A stretch of 64,000 nt of DNA from Flammeovirgaceae bacterium (GTDB lineage: Bacteria > Bacteroidota > Bacteroidia > Cytophagales > Cyclobacteriaceae), in the NCBI GenBank assembly GCA_021298355.1, contig JAJTEH010000008.1, positions 56,771-120,770 on the forward strand. The letters are read 5' to 3'. The stretch's first letter is position 1; the number at the start of each line of letters is the position of its first letter. The notes beneath the pieces are model-generated. The model saw nothing but the letters and a program-made list of their open reading frames with translations, searched no databases and was not told the DNA's origin. Shown here in pieces: positions 1 to 8,783 of the stretch. Both the position numbers and the translations under genes were made by a program.

Positions 1-29
1 TTACGGATAACAACAAAAGCAAAATGAGC

Positions 30-323
30 TTATTCATAATTTTTAGCATTAAGTGTAACAAGTTTGATAGAAGGAGAAAGATCGCTGGAAACATTTTTAA
101 CCGGAACAAATAGTTCTGTTAATGGCTGAAAAGAAGCAATCAATTGATGAGTATTTCTGTTGGACTTTTTCAGCCACGCAGAAAACGAATCTTCGCACGC
201 AAGCAAAGGCTTTTTATTGGCTTGCGCTTCGAATGTGATGGTGTAAGATTTTTTATCAGATTTTTGTGCATTTACCTGAAGACTTGCGATAACAAGTACT
301 ATCAGCAGCATTATAGTTTTCAT
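30..323 (-). CDS. small secreted protein of unknown function
   Basis: A 97-residue protein opens with a clear signal peptide: MKT, a hydrophobic stretch, and a cut after Q-V-N-A-Q near residue 20. The mature part is basic and has one cysteine at about position 43. I recognise no family. It starts at ATG 321-323 and is followed on the same strand by nothing else in the window. A second short exported protein lies just upstream at 375-686, so the two may be transcribed together. It is probably periplasmic or surface-exposed; no function can be assigned. Confidence 0.6.
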   Translation of the reverse strand: MKTIMLLIVLVIASLQVNAQKSDKKSYTITFEAQANKKPLLACEDSFSAWLKKSNRNTHQLIASFQPLTELFVPVKNVSSDLSPSIKLVTLNAKNYE

Positions 324-374
324 AGTGTTGAGTTTTATGTTCGATTAAGATTAATCGCAAAAAAACAACACTGT

Positions 375-686
375 TTAAATTAGTAATCTGCGGAATTGGA
401 GGTAATGATTTTGTTTATTAGAGCAGAAGCTGTCGCGGTATCCGGATTTAACTGCGATGTTAAACGCTCTCGACTTTTGTTTTAACTGGAAGTGTCTTGT
501 AAATATCTTAATGCTTTGCTTACGAACTTTTACAAAAGCAATTTTTTGTTCTTCTGTTTCAACCTTGCATATTTCTTCAGTTTCAACAGATCTTTCTGAT
601 TTTGCAATGCCTGCATACGATTCACCCGATAGGCCTATGAAGGCTATCAGCAGGAGTGAAATCAATATGTTTTTGTTTAATAGCAT
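375..686 (-). CDS. small secreted protein of unknown function
   Basis: The 103-residue product begins with a signal peptide (L-L-L-I-A-F-I-G-L-S-G then S-Y-A-G, cut near residue 25). The mature part is rich in Lys, Arg and Glu, and has two cysteines at about residues 40 and 89. No family is recognised. It lies 50 bp upstream of the other small secreted gene at 30-323, on the same strand. The ATG is at 684-686. Its short, charged character leaves the function open. Confidence 0.5.
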   Translation of the reverse strand: MLLNKNILISLLLIAFIGLSGESYAGIAKSERSVETEEICKVETEEQKIAFVKVRKQSIKIFTRHFQLKQKSRAFNIAVKSGYRDSFCSNKQNHYLQFRRLLI

Positions 687-789
687 TACTTTAATAAGTC
701 AAAGCTATACTATTAACGCCTTAAATCCAAAATTGTTTCGGATTTATGCAATTGTTTGCATAGAATTTTGAAAGGATTTTAAGTAAAAC

Positions 790-894
790 TCATTTTTTTG
801 ACCTGAAAATGGCCCTGTAAATAACGATAAACAAAACTAGCCCAATGGCCATAGCAATGGCAACTCCGGGTGTAATAAACTTTACAGCGTGCAT
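790..894 (-). CDS. 34-residue single-span membrane peptide (predicted)
   Basis: An ATG eight bases beyond the stop of the flavin-protein gene (903-1547) opens a 34-codon frame ending at TGA. The product has a short N-terminus (MHAVKFITPG), one hydrophobic segment from about residue 11 to 30 (A-I-A-M-A-I-G-L-V-L-F-I-V-I-Y) and a basic tail ending R-S-K-K. That pattern is typical of a positive-inside small membrane protein. The tight spacing suggests co-transcription with 903-1547 and ilvE. The evidence is composition and position only; no homologue is recognised. Confidence 0.4.
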   Translation of the reverse strand: MHAVKFITPGVAIAMAIGLVLFIVIYRAIFRSKK

Positions 895-902
895 AATTTT
901 AT

Positions 903-1547
903 TTATAGTAGATAACCCGGTTTTTCAACACCTTGTTTTAAGGCAGGGTCGGGTATAGCTTCTTCTCTTATTGTTTTTAACGGAACGATGCCGGCCCAAA
1001 CGGATAAGTTGTAGTCTTCTTCATCATCTTTGGGTGGCCCGGTTCTTATTTTTGCTGAGGCTTCTTCAATTTTAAATTTCAGCACCATGGTGGCTTTCCA
1101 TTCGTTTTCGGTTGGCTTGCGAATTTCTGCCCAGCGGCCAGGTTGTACTTTTTCGGTAAATAGTTCTAATGCCTGATACAATTCTGTTTTGTTTGTTACC
1201 AACTGTGCTTTACTAAACACTACAACCGAACGATAATTTACAGAATGATGAAAAGCTGATCGCGCTAAAACCAATCCATCGAGGTGCGTTACGCTGATAC
1301 ATACTGTATCTTGCCCCGTTGCTAACTGTCGCATATAAGAGCTACCTACAGAACCATGAATGTAAATTTCATCATTTATCCTAACAAAGCCCGTTGGAAT
1401 ACTAACCGGTATTTGATCGCGTATAAAAGCAAGCTGGCAAACCAAACTCTCGTCTAAAATAGTATGAATGGTTTGTACATCGTAGCTCGCTCGCTTTGCA
1501 AGCCTGCTAATGGTTGTATTGGGAGTTTGCTGTATGGTTTTACTCAT
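903..1547 (-). CDS. pyridoxamine 5'-phosphate oxidase-like flavin-binding protein
   Basis: A 214-residue protein of the split-barrel FMN-binding group (COG3467, NimA/PNPOx-like). Family traits are the N-terminal R-L-A-K-R-A-S-Y-D block, then L-A-F-I-R-D, the I-Y-I-H-G-S-V-G-S-S segment near residues 62-71 that usually lines the flavin phosphate, the V-S-V-T-H-L-D-G-L-V-L-A-R-S block near 84-97, and a late W-A-G-I-V-P-L. Members are soluble and bind FMN or haem; the exact substrate is unknown. The gene starts 1 bp past the ilvE stop, so the two are co-transcribed. Confidence 0.8.
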   Translation of the reverse strand: MSKTIQQTPNTTISRLAKRASYDVQTIHTILDESLVCQLAFIRDQIPVSIPTGFVRINDEIYIHGSVGSSYMRQLATGQDTVCISVTHLDGLVLARSAFHHSVNYRSVVVFSKAQLVTNKTELYQALELFTEKVQPGRWAEIRKPTENEWKATMVLKFKIEEASAKIRTGPPKDDEEDYNLSVWAGIVPLKTIREEAIPDPALKQGVEKPGYLL

Positions 1548-1548
1548 G

Positions 1549-2598
1549 CTATAAAATATGAAGCCAATTGTAACGGTCGGCTATAATGCCTTTTCGGATT
1601 TGTTGTAATTGTTTTTTAACGCTTAGTTGAAAAGAATTTTCGGTGGGAAGCGGAATAGGATAATCCGTTCCGTGAATATGAATAGTTTGAATAGTAGATA
1701 CCACTGCAGCGGTTCCTACTCCAAATGCTTCGGTTAATGTTTTGTTTTTTAAACCTGCTTCTATTTCTGCCACGCTTACTTTTCTTTCTTCTTTTGAAAC
1801 ACCACGTTCATCGGCTAAATGTAAAATAGAGTCGCGGGTAATGCCATCTAATAAGGATGTGGAAAGCTTAGGCGTTACCAATACGTTGTTTAAAACAAAC
1901 ATCACATTCATGGCACCCGATTCATCTATGTATTTATGTTCTTTGGCATCTGTCCATAATACCTGGTCGTAGCCTTGTTCTCTGGCCAATTGTGTCGGAT
2001 AAAATGCACCTCCATAATTACCTGCGCATTTTGCAAAACCGGTTCCACCTTCGGCAGCGCGTACATATTGTTCCTCTACTTTTACTTTTACTGGTTTGGT
2101 AAAATAGGGGCCAACGGGGCTGGTCATGATTACAAATTTGTATTCGTCAGAAATTTTTACACCTAATCTTGATTCAGTAGCAAAAACAACTGGTCTTATA
2201 TACAGCGAATCACCTTCACCATTGGGTATCCAGTTTTTATCGGTTTCTAAAAGTGCAATTAAACTTTCTATAAACAATTCTTCCGGAATAGCCGGCATAC
2301 ACATTCTGGCAAGCGATCTGTTTAATCGTTGATGGTGTTTTTGCGGACGAAACAAACAGGTTCTTCCATCTTCCATTTTAAATGCTTTCATTCCTTCGAA
2401 CACGGCCTGTCCGTAATGCAAAGCCAACATGGCCGGGCTCATTAGTAAATCGCCATAAGGAATAATTTCTGCTGCACCCCATTTACCATTTTTATAATCT
2501 GCTACAACCATGTGGTCGCTGATGTAATTACCAAAACCGAGTTGTGTAAAATCTACTTTATCAATGCCAGACTGTGTTGTTGTGCGAATGTTGATCAT
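1549..2598 (-). CDS. ilvE: branched-chain amino acid aminotransferase
   Basis: A fold-type IV PLP aminotransferase that interconverts Leu, Ile and Val with their 2-oxo acids in the cytoplasm. The length (349 residues) and motifs fit the long BCAT II type: G-Q-A-V-F-E-G-M-K-A-F, the R-P-Q-K-H-H-Q-R-L-N-R-S block, and F-A-K-C-A-G-N-Y-G-G whose lysine (residue 190) should hold PLP. An upstream in-frame ATG (2632-2634) would add 12 residues; I prefer ATG 2596-2598, which gives the usual N-terminus. It leads an operon with the flavin protein downstream. Confidence 0.93.
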   Translation of the reverse strand: MINIRTTTQSGIDKVDFTQLGFGNYISDHMVVADYKNGKWGAAEIIPYGDLLMSPAMLALHYGQAVFEGMKAFKMEDGRTCLFRPQKHHQRLNRSLARMCMPAIPEELFIESLIALLETDKNWIPNGEGDSLYIRPVVFATESRLGVKISDEYKFVIMTSPVGPYFTKPVKVKVEEQYVRAAEGGTGFAKCAGNYGGAFYPTQLAREQGYDQVLWTDAKEHKYIDESGAMNVMFVLNNVLVTPKLSTSLLDGITRDSILHLADERGVSKEERKVSVAEIEAGLKNKTLTEAFGVGTAAVVSTIQTIHIHGTDYPIPLPTENSFQLSVKKQLQQIRKGIIADRYNWLHIL

Positions 2599-2682
2599 CT
2601 TTAGATTGTTTGAAGTAAAGATAAAGAAGCCCAAAGCAAAAGCAAGGTTAGCTGTTTATAAATCGGGGAAGGCTTATTAGAA

Positions 2683-4077
2683 TTATACATTTTTTAACGA
2701 AAATTTTTCGAGTGTTTGTTGAATAATTCTTAAATCTTCTTCGTTTGTCATCCAATTAGAAAAGGCAGCACGAACAGCAGGTTTTCCTTTGTAAACGGTT
2801 GGTGTAAAAAACACACGACCATCATCGCGTACAGCGTCTAACCAGTGTTGAATGTTTTCTTTAGTGGTTTCGGGTTGTAAAGTAAAACAAACAATATTTA
2901 AATGAACAGGAGATAAAAGTTGATACTGGTTGGATTGTTTAATCCACTCCCCAAGTTGGTAGGCTAGTGTACAATTAGTTTCAATAATGTTTCGTACGCC
3001 ATTTTTTCCATACGCTAATAAACTAAACCATGTTGGTAAACCGCGCCATCTGCGCGAGTTCTCCGGTGTGTAATGAAAAAATTCGTTGAATTGTTGTGTA
3101 GCTAGATACGCAGCACTGTTTTGAAATACTTCTGCCTGTAGTTCTTTATGTTTGGTAAATTGCATGGCGCTATCGTAAGGAACATTCAACCACTTGTGTG
3201 CATCTACGGTGATGGAGTCTGCCTCATTAATACCTTGCATAAGTTGCGCACGTTCTGGCGAACAAGCTGCAAAAGCTCCAAAGGCACCGTCAACATGTAA
3301 CCAAAAATTAAATCGTTTTTTTAATTCGGCAATTTCAACTAAGTCGTCAAAATCGCCAGTGTTTACTGTGCCAGAACTAGCTAAAACAATGATGGCATGT
3401 TCTTGATTTTTCTCTAGGTATTTTTTTAATGCACCAACATCCATTCTTTCTCTGCTCGGTAATGTATCGATTACATCGATATTTTGTTTTCCTAATCCCA
3501 ACATCGAAATAGATTTATACGCACTAGAGTGTGGGGTTGCACCCACAATTTTTATTTTTAAGTTGGATAAGCCTTCTTGGGCAACATTAATTCCTTTTTG
3601 TTTACCACACCATTGGCGCGCAATGGCAAGATTTACAAAATTTGCTTGCGTAGCTCCGGTTACAAATGTTCCAAAATACGATGGTGCTACACCCAATATT
3701 TCTTTTAAGTAAGATAAGGCTTGCTTTTCTATACCAGGAGCTGCCGTATCGTTAAAGCCAAAAGTATTCTGGTCGTAAATGGTAGTAAGAAAATCGCCAA
3801 GCATAGAAGCGGGTGTTGAGCCACCCGTAACAAAACCTAGATACCGCGGTCCGGCTCCGGCATGTAAATGAGGAACTACTTCTTGTTTAAAAAAATCAAA
3901 AACTTTTTCTGTACCTATTCCATTTTGTGTAAGTGTAAGTTGTTGTATATGCTGAACCAATAATCCTGGTTTACCTTCACGAATGGTAGTGTATCGTTCC
4001 AGGGCACTTGCATGGGTTAATTCCATTAACAGATGGAGATTTTCTAAATCACTTTCAGGAGTAAATTTTTTTTGCAT
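2683..4077 (-). CDS. group II PLP-dependent amino acid decarboxylase family protein
   Basis: A 464-residue fold-type I PLP enzyme of the aromatic-L-amino-acid/glutamate decarboxylase family. Visible are the L-H-V-D-G-A-F-G segment near residue 262, where Asp contacts the pyridine nitrogen, and T-V-D-A-H-K-W-L-N, whose lysine (about residue 295) should form the internal aldimine. Substrate cannot be read from sequence; decarboxylation to an amine or a related side reaction is possible. The frame could extend to a TTG at 4095, but that would overlap the acetyltransferase gene. ATG 4075-4077 lies 7 bp after the acetyltransferase stop and is preferred. Confidence 0.85.
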   Translation of the reverse strand: MQKKFTPESDLENLHLLMELTHASALERYTTIREGKPGLLVQHIQQLTLTQNGIGTEKVFDFFKQEVVPHLHAGAGPRYLGFVTGGSTPASMLGDFLTTIYDQNTFGFNDTAAPGIEKQALSYLKEILGVAPSYFGTFVTGATQANFVNLAIARQWCGKQKGINVAQEGLSNLKIKIVGATPHSSAYKSISMLGLGKQNIDVIDTLPSRERMDVGALKKYLEKNQEHAIIVLASSGTVNTGDFDDLVEIAELKKRFNFWLHVDGAFGAFAACSPERAQLMQGINEADSITVDAHKWLNVPYDSAMQFTKHKELQAEVFQNSAAYLATQQFNEFFHYTPENSRRWRGLPTWFSLLAYGKNGVRNIIETNCTLAYQLGEWIKQSNQYQLLSPVHLNIVCFTLQPETTKENIQHWLDAVRDDGRVFFTPTVYKGKPAVRAAFSNWMTNEEDLRIIQQTLEKFSLKNV

Positions 4078-4084
4078 ACTAATT

Positions 4085-4546
4085 TTATAAGGCAATTCTC
4101 ATTTTTATATCACTTCTTTTATATGGTCCGTCTACTGGAACTTCTACAAATCCGAATTTACGATACAAGTGAATGGCACTAGCCAATTTGGTGTTGGAAT
4201 ATAAAATAACTTCGGTTGCGCCTTCTTGTTTTGCTAAGGTTAAGGCAGCTTCGGTAAGTTGCCAACCAATCTTTTTACCTTGGTGTTTTTCATCCACAGC
4301 CATTTTTGTAAACTCAAATGTTGAGTGGTTCACTTTTTTTAAAGCAACAGTGCCAACTATTTCATTCTGTACTTCTGCAAAAAGTATTTTTCCACCTTGT
4401 TGTAAAATATTTTCTTCCGGTTTTTGTAATACTTCGAAGTCGATGGGTTCCATCCAAAAATATTTTTCGATCCATGCACGGTTTAAGGTTTCGAAATAAA
4501 GTGCATACTTTTTTTCGAATGGATGTATAGTAACCTTATTCTGCAT
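4085..4546 (-). CDS. GNAT family N-acetyltransferase
   Basis: A 153-residue acyltransferase of the Gcn5-related family. The core is complete: strand F-E-F-T-K-M-A-V-D, then the acetyl-CoA pyrophosphate loop H-Q-G-K-K-I-G-W-Q-L (Q-x-x-G-x-G-like, with Ile-Gly at the end), then N-T-K-L-A-S-A-I-H-L-Y-R-K-F-G-F as motif B. The acceptor is unknown. Its start overlaps the end of the EamA transporter gene by 11 bp and its stop sits 7 bp before the decarboxylase start, so the three form one operon. A role in acetylating an amine or amino acid handled by these neighbours is inference. Confidence 0.88.
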   Translation of the reverse strand: MQNKVTIHPFEKKYALYFETLNRAWIEKYFWMEPIDFEVLQKPEENILQQGGKILFAEVQNEIVGTVALKKVNHSTFEFTKMAVDEKHQGKKIGWQLTEAALTLAKQEGATEVILYSNTKLASAIHLYRKFGFVEVPVDGPYKRSDIKMRIAL

Positions 4547-5486
4547 ATTCCATTTTTTCTTTTTGGTTGTTTATTGTTTTTGAAAGCCGAAGTTTTCGTT
4601 GCTGATCGTAGTTAACAAGATAAATACCTACTAATGTGATAAACATGGCCAACACTGTGCTGTTGGTGATTTCTTCGTTTAACCAAATCCATCCTAAAAA
4701 AACAGCTACCAACGGATTGATATAGGCATACATGGAAACTAAAGTCATGGGTAAATGTTTAATAGCATACGCGTAACAGGTGTAAGCCACTAAACTTCCG
4801 AAAACAATTAAATACACCATTGAGTAAAAGAAAGCTTCGTTCCAATGGATAGTTGCGTAATCATCAACAACCGGACTCAGCACACCTAACATTACTCCAC
4901 CGCAAATCATTTGAATGGCAGCATTAGAAAAAGGTGAAGAAGTTTGATGGTGTTTTTTTACCCAAATGCTGGCGTATGCCCAGCTGATGTTGGCTATCAC
5001 AATTGCCACAATACCTAGTGTATAGTTTTGTTCGTTAAATCCTGCTAGGTCTTGTCCGAAAATTAATACAATACCAACTAAGCCCAACGTTATACCTAGT
5101 ATAGTTTGCCAAGTAGGTTTTTCAGCAGATGAAATAAACAGATTGATGATTAAAACCCAAATAGGCATGATAGAACAAATGATAGAAGCCAAACCGGAAT
5201 TTACATAGAGTTCTCCCCATGCTACCAAACCATTACCAAACGTGATCATCAGCAAACCGGCAAAGGCTTGAGCTAGCCAAACTTTTTTTGCAGGCCAATT
5301 TTCTTTCAGGTAAAATTTAATAATCAGCAACAAAATTATACCTGCTATTATCTGTCGAATAGATGAGAATATAAAAGGAGGAAAATTTGTTACCGCTACT
5401 CTTAGTGCGAGATAAGTTGTGCCCCAAATTATGCAAACAAGTGCAAGAGCGATGTAAGCAGTAATAACATTTTCTTTATTCTTCAT
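4536..5486 (-). CDS. EamA/DMT family transporter
   Basis: A 316-residue inner-membrane protein with about ten hydrophobic helices arranged as two EamA repeats of five (roughly residues 10-150 and 160-295). The family signatures C-I-I-W-G-T-T-Y-L-A-L-R near the start and L-N-P-L-V-A-V-F-L-G-W-I-W-L near residue 260 are present. Members usually export amino acids or metabolites. The gene lies between a DUF4440-like secreted protein and an acetyltransferase and is divergent from a MocR regulator. MocR-type regulators often control adjacent EamA exporters, which makes that regulation likely here. Confidence 0.88.
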   Translation of the reverse strand: MKNKENVITAYIALALVCIIWGTTYLALRVAVTNFPPFIFSSIRQIIAGIILLLIIKFYLKENWPAKKVWLAQAFAGLLMITFGNGLVAWGELYVNSGLASIICSIMPIWVLIINLFISSAEKPTWQTILGITLGLVGIVLIFGQDLAGFNEQNYTLGIVAIVIANISWAYASIWVKKHHQTSSPFSNAAIQMICGGVMLGVLSPVVDDYATIHWNEAFFYSMVYLIVFGSLVAYTCYAYAIKHLPMTLVSMYAYINPLVAVFLGWIWLNEEITNSTVLAMFITLVGIYLVNYDQQRKLRLSKTINNQKEKMEYAE

Positions 5487-5494
5487 TCTTCATT

Positions 5495-5908
5495 TTATTT
5501 TTTGGATGCATGGCCTGCCAGCAGTTTCCATCCTTTCTTAGTTTTAACCCATGTATCTGTAACCATCAGCGTGTAATCAAACGATTTACCATTCCATGTT
5601 CCTTTTTGCCTGAGTATTCCGGTTAACACAACTGTTTTGCCTTCTTCTATAATTTTTACATCACTGGTTTCATTTATTTCTAAAGTTAGAGCTTTGTTTT
5701 CGATATCACTTACCATATCTTTTTTGTATTTTTTTATGCCACCCGATGCTTGCAAAACAAATAAATCATGGTACAAACCTTCTGCGCTTTTTTTATCATG
5801 GTTGATTATATAGGCATTAAGTTGTTTATCCAACTGCTCCACAGGATGAACCTGCGCAAATGATGATAAGGCAAAGAAGAAGGGGAGAATGGCGAAAATT
5901 GATTTCAT
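5495..5908 (-). CDS. secreted NTF2-like (DUF4440-type) protein
   Basis: A 137-residue protein with a signal peptide (F-F-F-A-L-S-S-F-A-Q cut near residue 19), followed by one NTF2/SnoaL-like alpha+beta domain. The pattern of helix, V-K-I-I-E-E-G-K-T-V-V-L-T-G strand, W-N-G-K-S-F-D-Y and late T-D-T-W-V-K-T-K-K-G-W-K-L-L-A-G-H fits DUF4440 proteins. These are binding domains or enzymes of varied function. It starts the minus-strand operon that continues with the EamA transporter 8 bp downstream; the divergent MocR gene begins 83 bp away. Confidence 0.78.
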   Translation of the reverse strand: MKSIFAILPFFFALSSFAQVHPVEQLDKQLNAYIINHDKKSAEGLYHDLFVLQASGGIKKYKKDMVSDIENKALTLEINETSDVKIIEEGKTVVLTGILRQKGTWNGKSFDYTLMVTDTWVKTKKGWKLLAGHASKK

Positions 5909-5990
5909 TAGGTTGTATTTTTTACAAAACTGCTTAATTTAACGCAAGCATAACAGTTTCAGTTTTGATTATTTTAACCATATCAGTTGT

Positions 5991-7406
5991 ATGCAAAAGG
6001 TATTGTACCAAGAAGTAGCAGAGAGGATTGAAAAACTGATTCAGAAAGGATCGTTAAAGTTAGGCGATAAATTATTGTCTGTTCGCGCGCTCAGTCAGGA
6101 GCAAGGAGTAAGTTTATCAACTGCCTATCAAACGTATTATTATTTAGAGAGCAAAGGGTTAATTGAAGCTAAACCCCAATCGGGTTATTATGTAAAATTT
6201 TCTACTCAACATTTCCCGGCTATGCCAAGCATGGCAAAAGAAACACAGGTAGCCCGACCTGTTTCTACCAGTGAAATGATTGAAGATGTGTACCAGCGTT
6301 TATTTCAACCCGGTATGATTAACCTGGCTGTTGGCTCTCCGGGTATTCCCTTTTTACCCGTTGCTAAATTGAGCAAAGCAGCGCACTATGTAATTCGAAA
6401 ACAGCCTGATAAAATTTTGCAATACGAAGAAGTGAAAGGCAATGCCAACTTGCGTTTGCAAATTGCCCGGCTCAGTTTTAACTGGGGTGGTGCCGTTGGA
6501 AAAGATGATGTAGTTATTACTGCCGGATGTGTGGAGGCATTATCGCTGGCCATAAAAGCAGTAACCCAACCGGGCGATGCTGTGGCTATTGAATCGCCAA
6601 CGTATCATGCTATTTTTCAAATTATGGAAAGTCAGGGATTGAAGGTGGTTGAAATTCCATGCGATCCGCAACATGGTATTGATTTACAATTTTTAGAAAA
6701 TGCTATCACACGCTTTGCCATTAAAGCATGTTTGTTTGTTCCCAATTTTAATAACCCTATCGGAAGTTGCATGCCCGATGCCAACAAAAAGAAATTGGTT
6801 GAGTTGTTGGCGAGCAAAGAAATTCCATTAATTGAAGACGATATTTATGGCGAACTTTACTTTGGTACTAACCGCCCGCGCACCTGCAAGAGCTTTGATA
6901 AAAAAGGAATGGTAATTTATTGTTCTTCCTTTTCAAAATCATTAGCGCCCGGTTACAGACTGGGGTATACCATTGCGGGTAAATTCACAGAAAAAATTAT
7001 TGCATTAAAAAGAATGCACGTTGTTTCTACCAACACCTTAGCACAAGCTGTTATCGCCCATTTTTTAGAACATGGCCGATACGAATTACATTTGCGCAAT
7101 CTTCGAAAAAATTTGCACAGCAATTGGTTAAAATACATGCAAGTAATTTTAGCCTCATTTCCGGAGTCTGCAAAAATTTCACGGCCTTCCGGTGGTTTTG
7201 TAATATGGATTGAATTGAACAAGCAAACTGATGTTTGGAAGATTTTTAACAAAGCTCTTAAACAAAAAATTGGGTTTGTACCGGGCGAAATTTTTTCGGC
7301 AAGCGGTAAGTTTTCTAATTGCCTTCGGCTAAGTTTCGGAGAACCTTTAACGAAGGCAAGAGAAGATGCCATTAAACAAGTAGGAAGAATGTTTCATCAT
7401 CCCTGA
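5991..7406 (+). CDS. MocR-type regulator: GntR HTH fused to fold-type I aminotransferase domain
   Basis: A 471-residue protein. Residues 1-70 form a GntR winged helix-turn-helix (L-S-V-R-A-L-S-Q-E-Q-G-V-S-L-S-T-A-Y). Residues about 100-470 form an aspartate-aminotransferase-like domain with N-N-P-I-G near residue 255, I-E-D-D-I-Y-G-E-L near 282 and S-S-F-S-K-S, whose Lys316 should bind PLP. Such proteins sense PLP or amino acids and activate neighbouring genes. It is divergently placed from the EamA/GNAT/decarboxylase operon, its probable target, with 82 bp between the starts. Some family members keep catalytic activity. Confidence 0.88.
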   Translation: MQKVLYQEVAERIEKLIQKGSLKLGDKLLSVRALSQEQGVSLSTAYQTYYYLESKGLIEAKPQSGYYVKFSTQHFPAMPSMAKETQVARPVSTSEMIEDVYQRLFQPGMINLAVGSPGIPFLPVAKLSKAAHYVIRKQPDKILQYEEVKGNANLRLQIARLSFNWGGAVGKDDVVITAGCVEALSLAIKAVTQPGDAVAIESPTYHAIFQIMESQGLKVVEIPCDPQHGIDLQFLENAITRFAIKACLFVPNFNNPIGSCMPDANKKKLVELLASKEIPLIEDDIYGELYFGTNRPRTCKSFDKKGMVIYCSSFSKSLAPGYRLGYTIAGKFTEKIIALKRMHVVSTNTLAQAVIAHFLEHGRYELHLRNLRKNLHSNWLKYMQVILASFPESAKISRPSGGFVIWIELNKQTDVWKIFNKALKQKIGFVPGEIFSASGKFSNCLRLSFGEPLTKAREDAIKQVGRMFHHP

Positions 7407-7447
7407 AATTCTGAATTAATGCCTACCTTGCAGGCCCAAACCGCAGT

Positions 7448-8782
7448 ATGAAAAAGTTATATTCTATTGTTTTTATTTTACTATCTGTTCAGGTTTATGT
7501 ATCGGCACAACCTCTTGTATTATCGCAACGAGAACAAGCAGCAGTAATAGATGATGTGTTGAACGATCGACTGAAAAATTTACTTCCCAAATTAATGCGC
7601 GCCAATGGCATCGATATGTGGGTGGTGATTTCCAGAGAATATAATGAAGATCCGGTAATCGAAACTTTATTACCAGCTACCTGGTTTGCTGCGAGGCGAA
7701 CCACCATATTAGTGGCGTTTGATAAAGGCGAAGGAAATGAAGTTGAATTATTGGCGGTGGCCCGCTACGATGTCGGCACCATGTTTAAACGCGCCTGGGA
7801 TCCGGATGCGCAACCCGACCAATGGAAACAAGTAGCCAAAATAATTGAAGAACGAAATCCGAAAAAAATTGGCGTGAATAAATCTCGGCATGTTGGTTTG
7901 GCAGATGGCATCAGCGCTAACGATTATGAACAGTTGGTGGGTTCACTATCCAGAAAAATGGCTGAACGTGTTGTCTCTGCAGAAAGCTTGGCTATCAGTT
8001 GGCTCGAAACACGAACTACAAAAGAGATGGCGATCTACCAGCACATTTGTAAAATCGCGCATGATATTATTGCTGAAGGATTTTCAGATAAAGTTATACA
8101 TCCCGGTGTAACTACTACAGACGATGTGGTGTGGTGGTACAGAGAACGCATAAAAGAATTGAAATTAGATACATGGTTTCAACCTTCTGTTTCAATTTCG
8201 CGAAACGAACCCGATGCTATTTTTGTAAAGCGCCCTACACCTGTTGTTATTATGCAAGGAGATTTATTGCATGTAGATTTTGGTATCACCTATTTACGAT
8301 TAAATACAGATACACAACAACATGCTTACGTATTGCGAGCTGATGAAAACGATGCTCCGGAATATCTAAAGCAAGCTCTCGCAACAGGAAATAGATTACA
8401 AGATATTTTAACCAGTAATTTTGTTGTTGGTAAAACCGGTAATCAGATTTTAGCAGCAACCCGTGCACAAGCAATTGCTGAAGGCATTGTGCCCAGTATT
8501 TATTCACACCCAATCGGGTATCATGGGCATGCAGCCGGCATGCCGGTTGGTATGTGGGATATGCAAAATGGAGTTCCGTTTACAGGCGAGTATACATTAA
8601 AACACGAAACCGCTTATTCAATAGAATTAAATGCAACCATTAAAATAAAAGAGTGGAATAAAGAAATTCAAATAAAATTAGAGGAAGATGGATACTTCGA
8701 TCAGAGCGGATTTAAGTATATAGATGGTCGACAAAAAAATCTCTTGTTAATTGGCAACACAGGAAAAATCAATAAGCAGTAA
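7448..8782 (+). CDS. secreted M24 family metallopeptidase (Xaa-Pro aminopeptidase-like)
   Basis: A 444-residue protein with an N-terminal signal peptide (cut after V-S-A-Q near residue 21), a creatinase-like N-terminal domain and a C-terminal pita-bread M24 domain. The metal ligands appear intact: Asp in H-V-D-F-G, a second Asp eleven residues on in L-N-T-D-T, His in I-G-Y-H-G-H, Glu in Y-S-I-E-L-N and Glu in I-K-L-E-E-D. It should cleave peptides N-terminal to proline in the periplasm, though substrate is inferred. The plsC start lies 1 bp after its stop, so it leads a four-gene operon. Confidence 0.85.
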   Translation: MKKLYSIVFILLSVQVYVSAQPLVLSQREQAAVIDDVLNDRLKNLLPKLMRANGIDMWVVISREYNEDPVIETLLPATWFAARRTTILVAFDKGEGNEVELLAVARYDVGTMFKRAWDPDAQPDQWKQVAKIIEERNPKKIGVNKSRHVGLADGISANDYEQLVGSLSRKMAERVVSAESLAISWLETRTTKEMAIYQHICKIAHDIIAEGFSDKVIHPGVTTTDDVVWWYRERIKELKLDTWFQPSVSISRNEPDAIFVKRPTPVVIMQGDLLHVDFGITYLRLNTDTQQHAYVLRADENDAPEYLKQALATGNRLQDILTSNFVVGKTGNQILAATRAQAIAEGIVPSIYSHPIGYHGHAAGMPVGMWDMQNGVPFTGEYTLKHETAYSIELNATIKIKEWNKEIQIKLEEDGYFDQSGFKYIDGRQKNLLLIGNTGKINKQ

Positions 8783-8783
8783 G

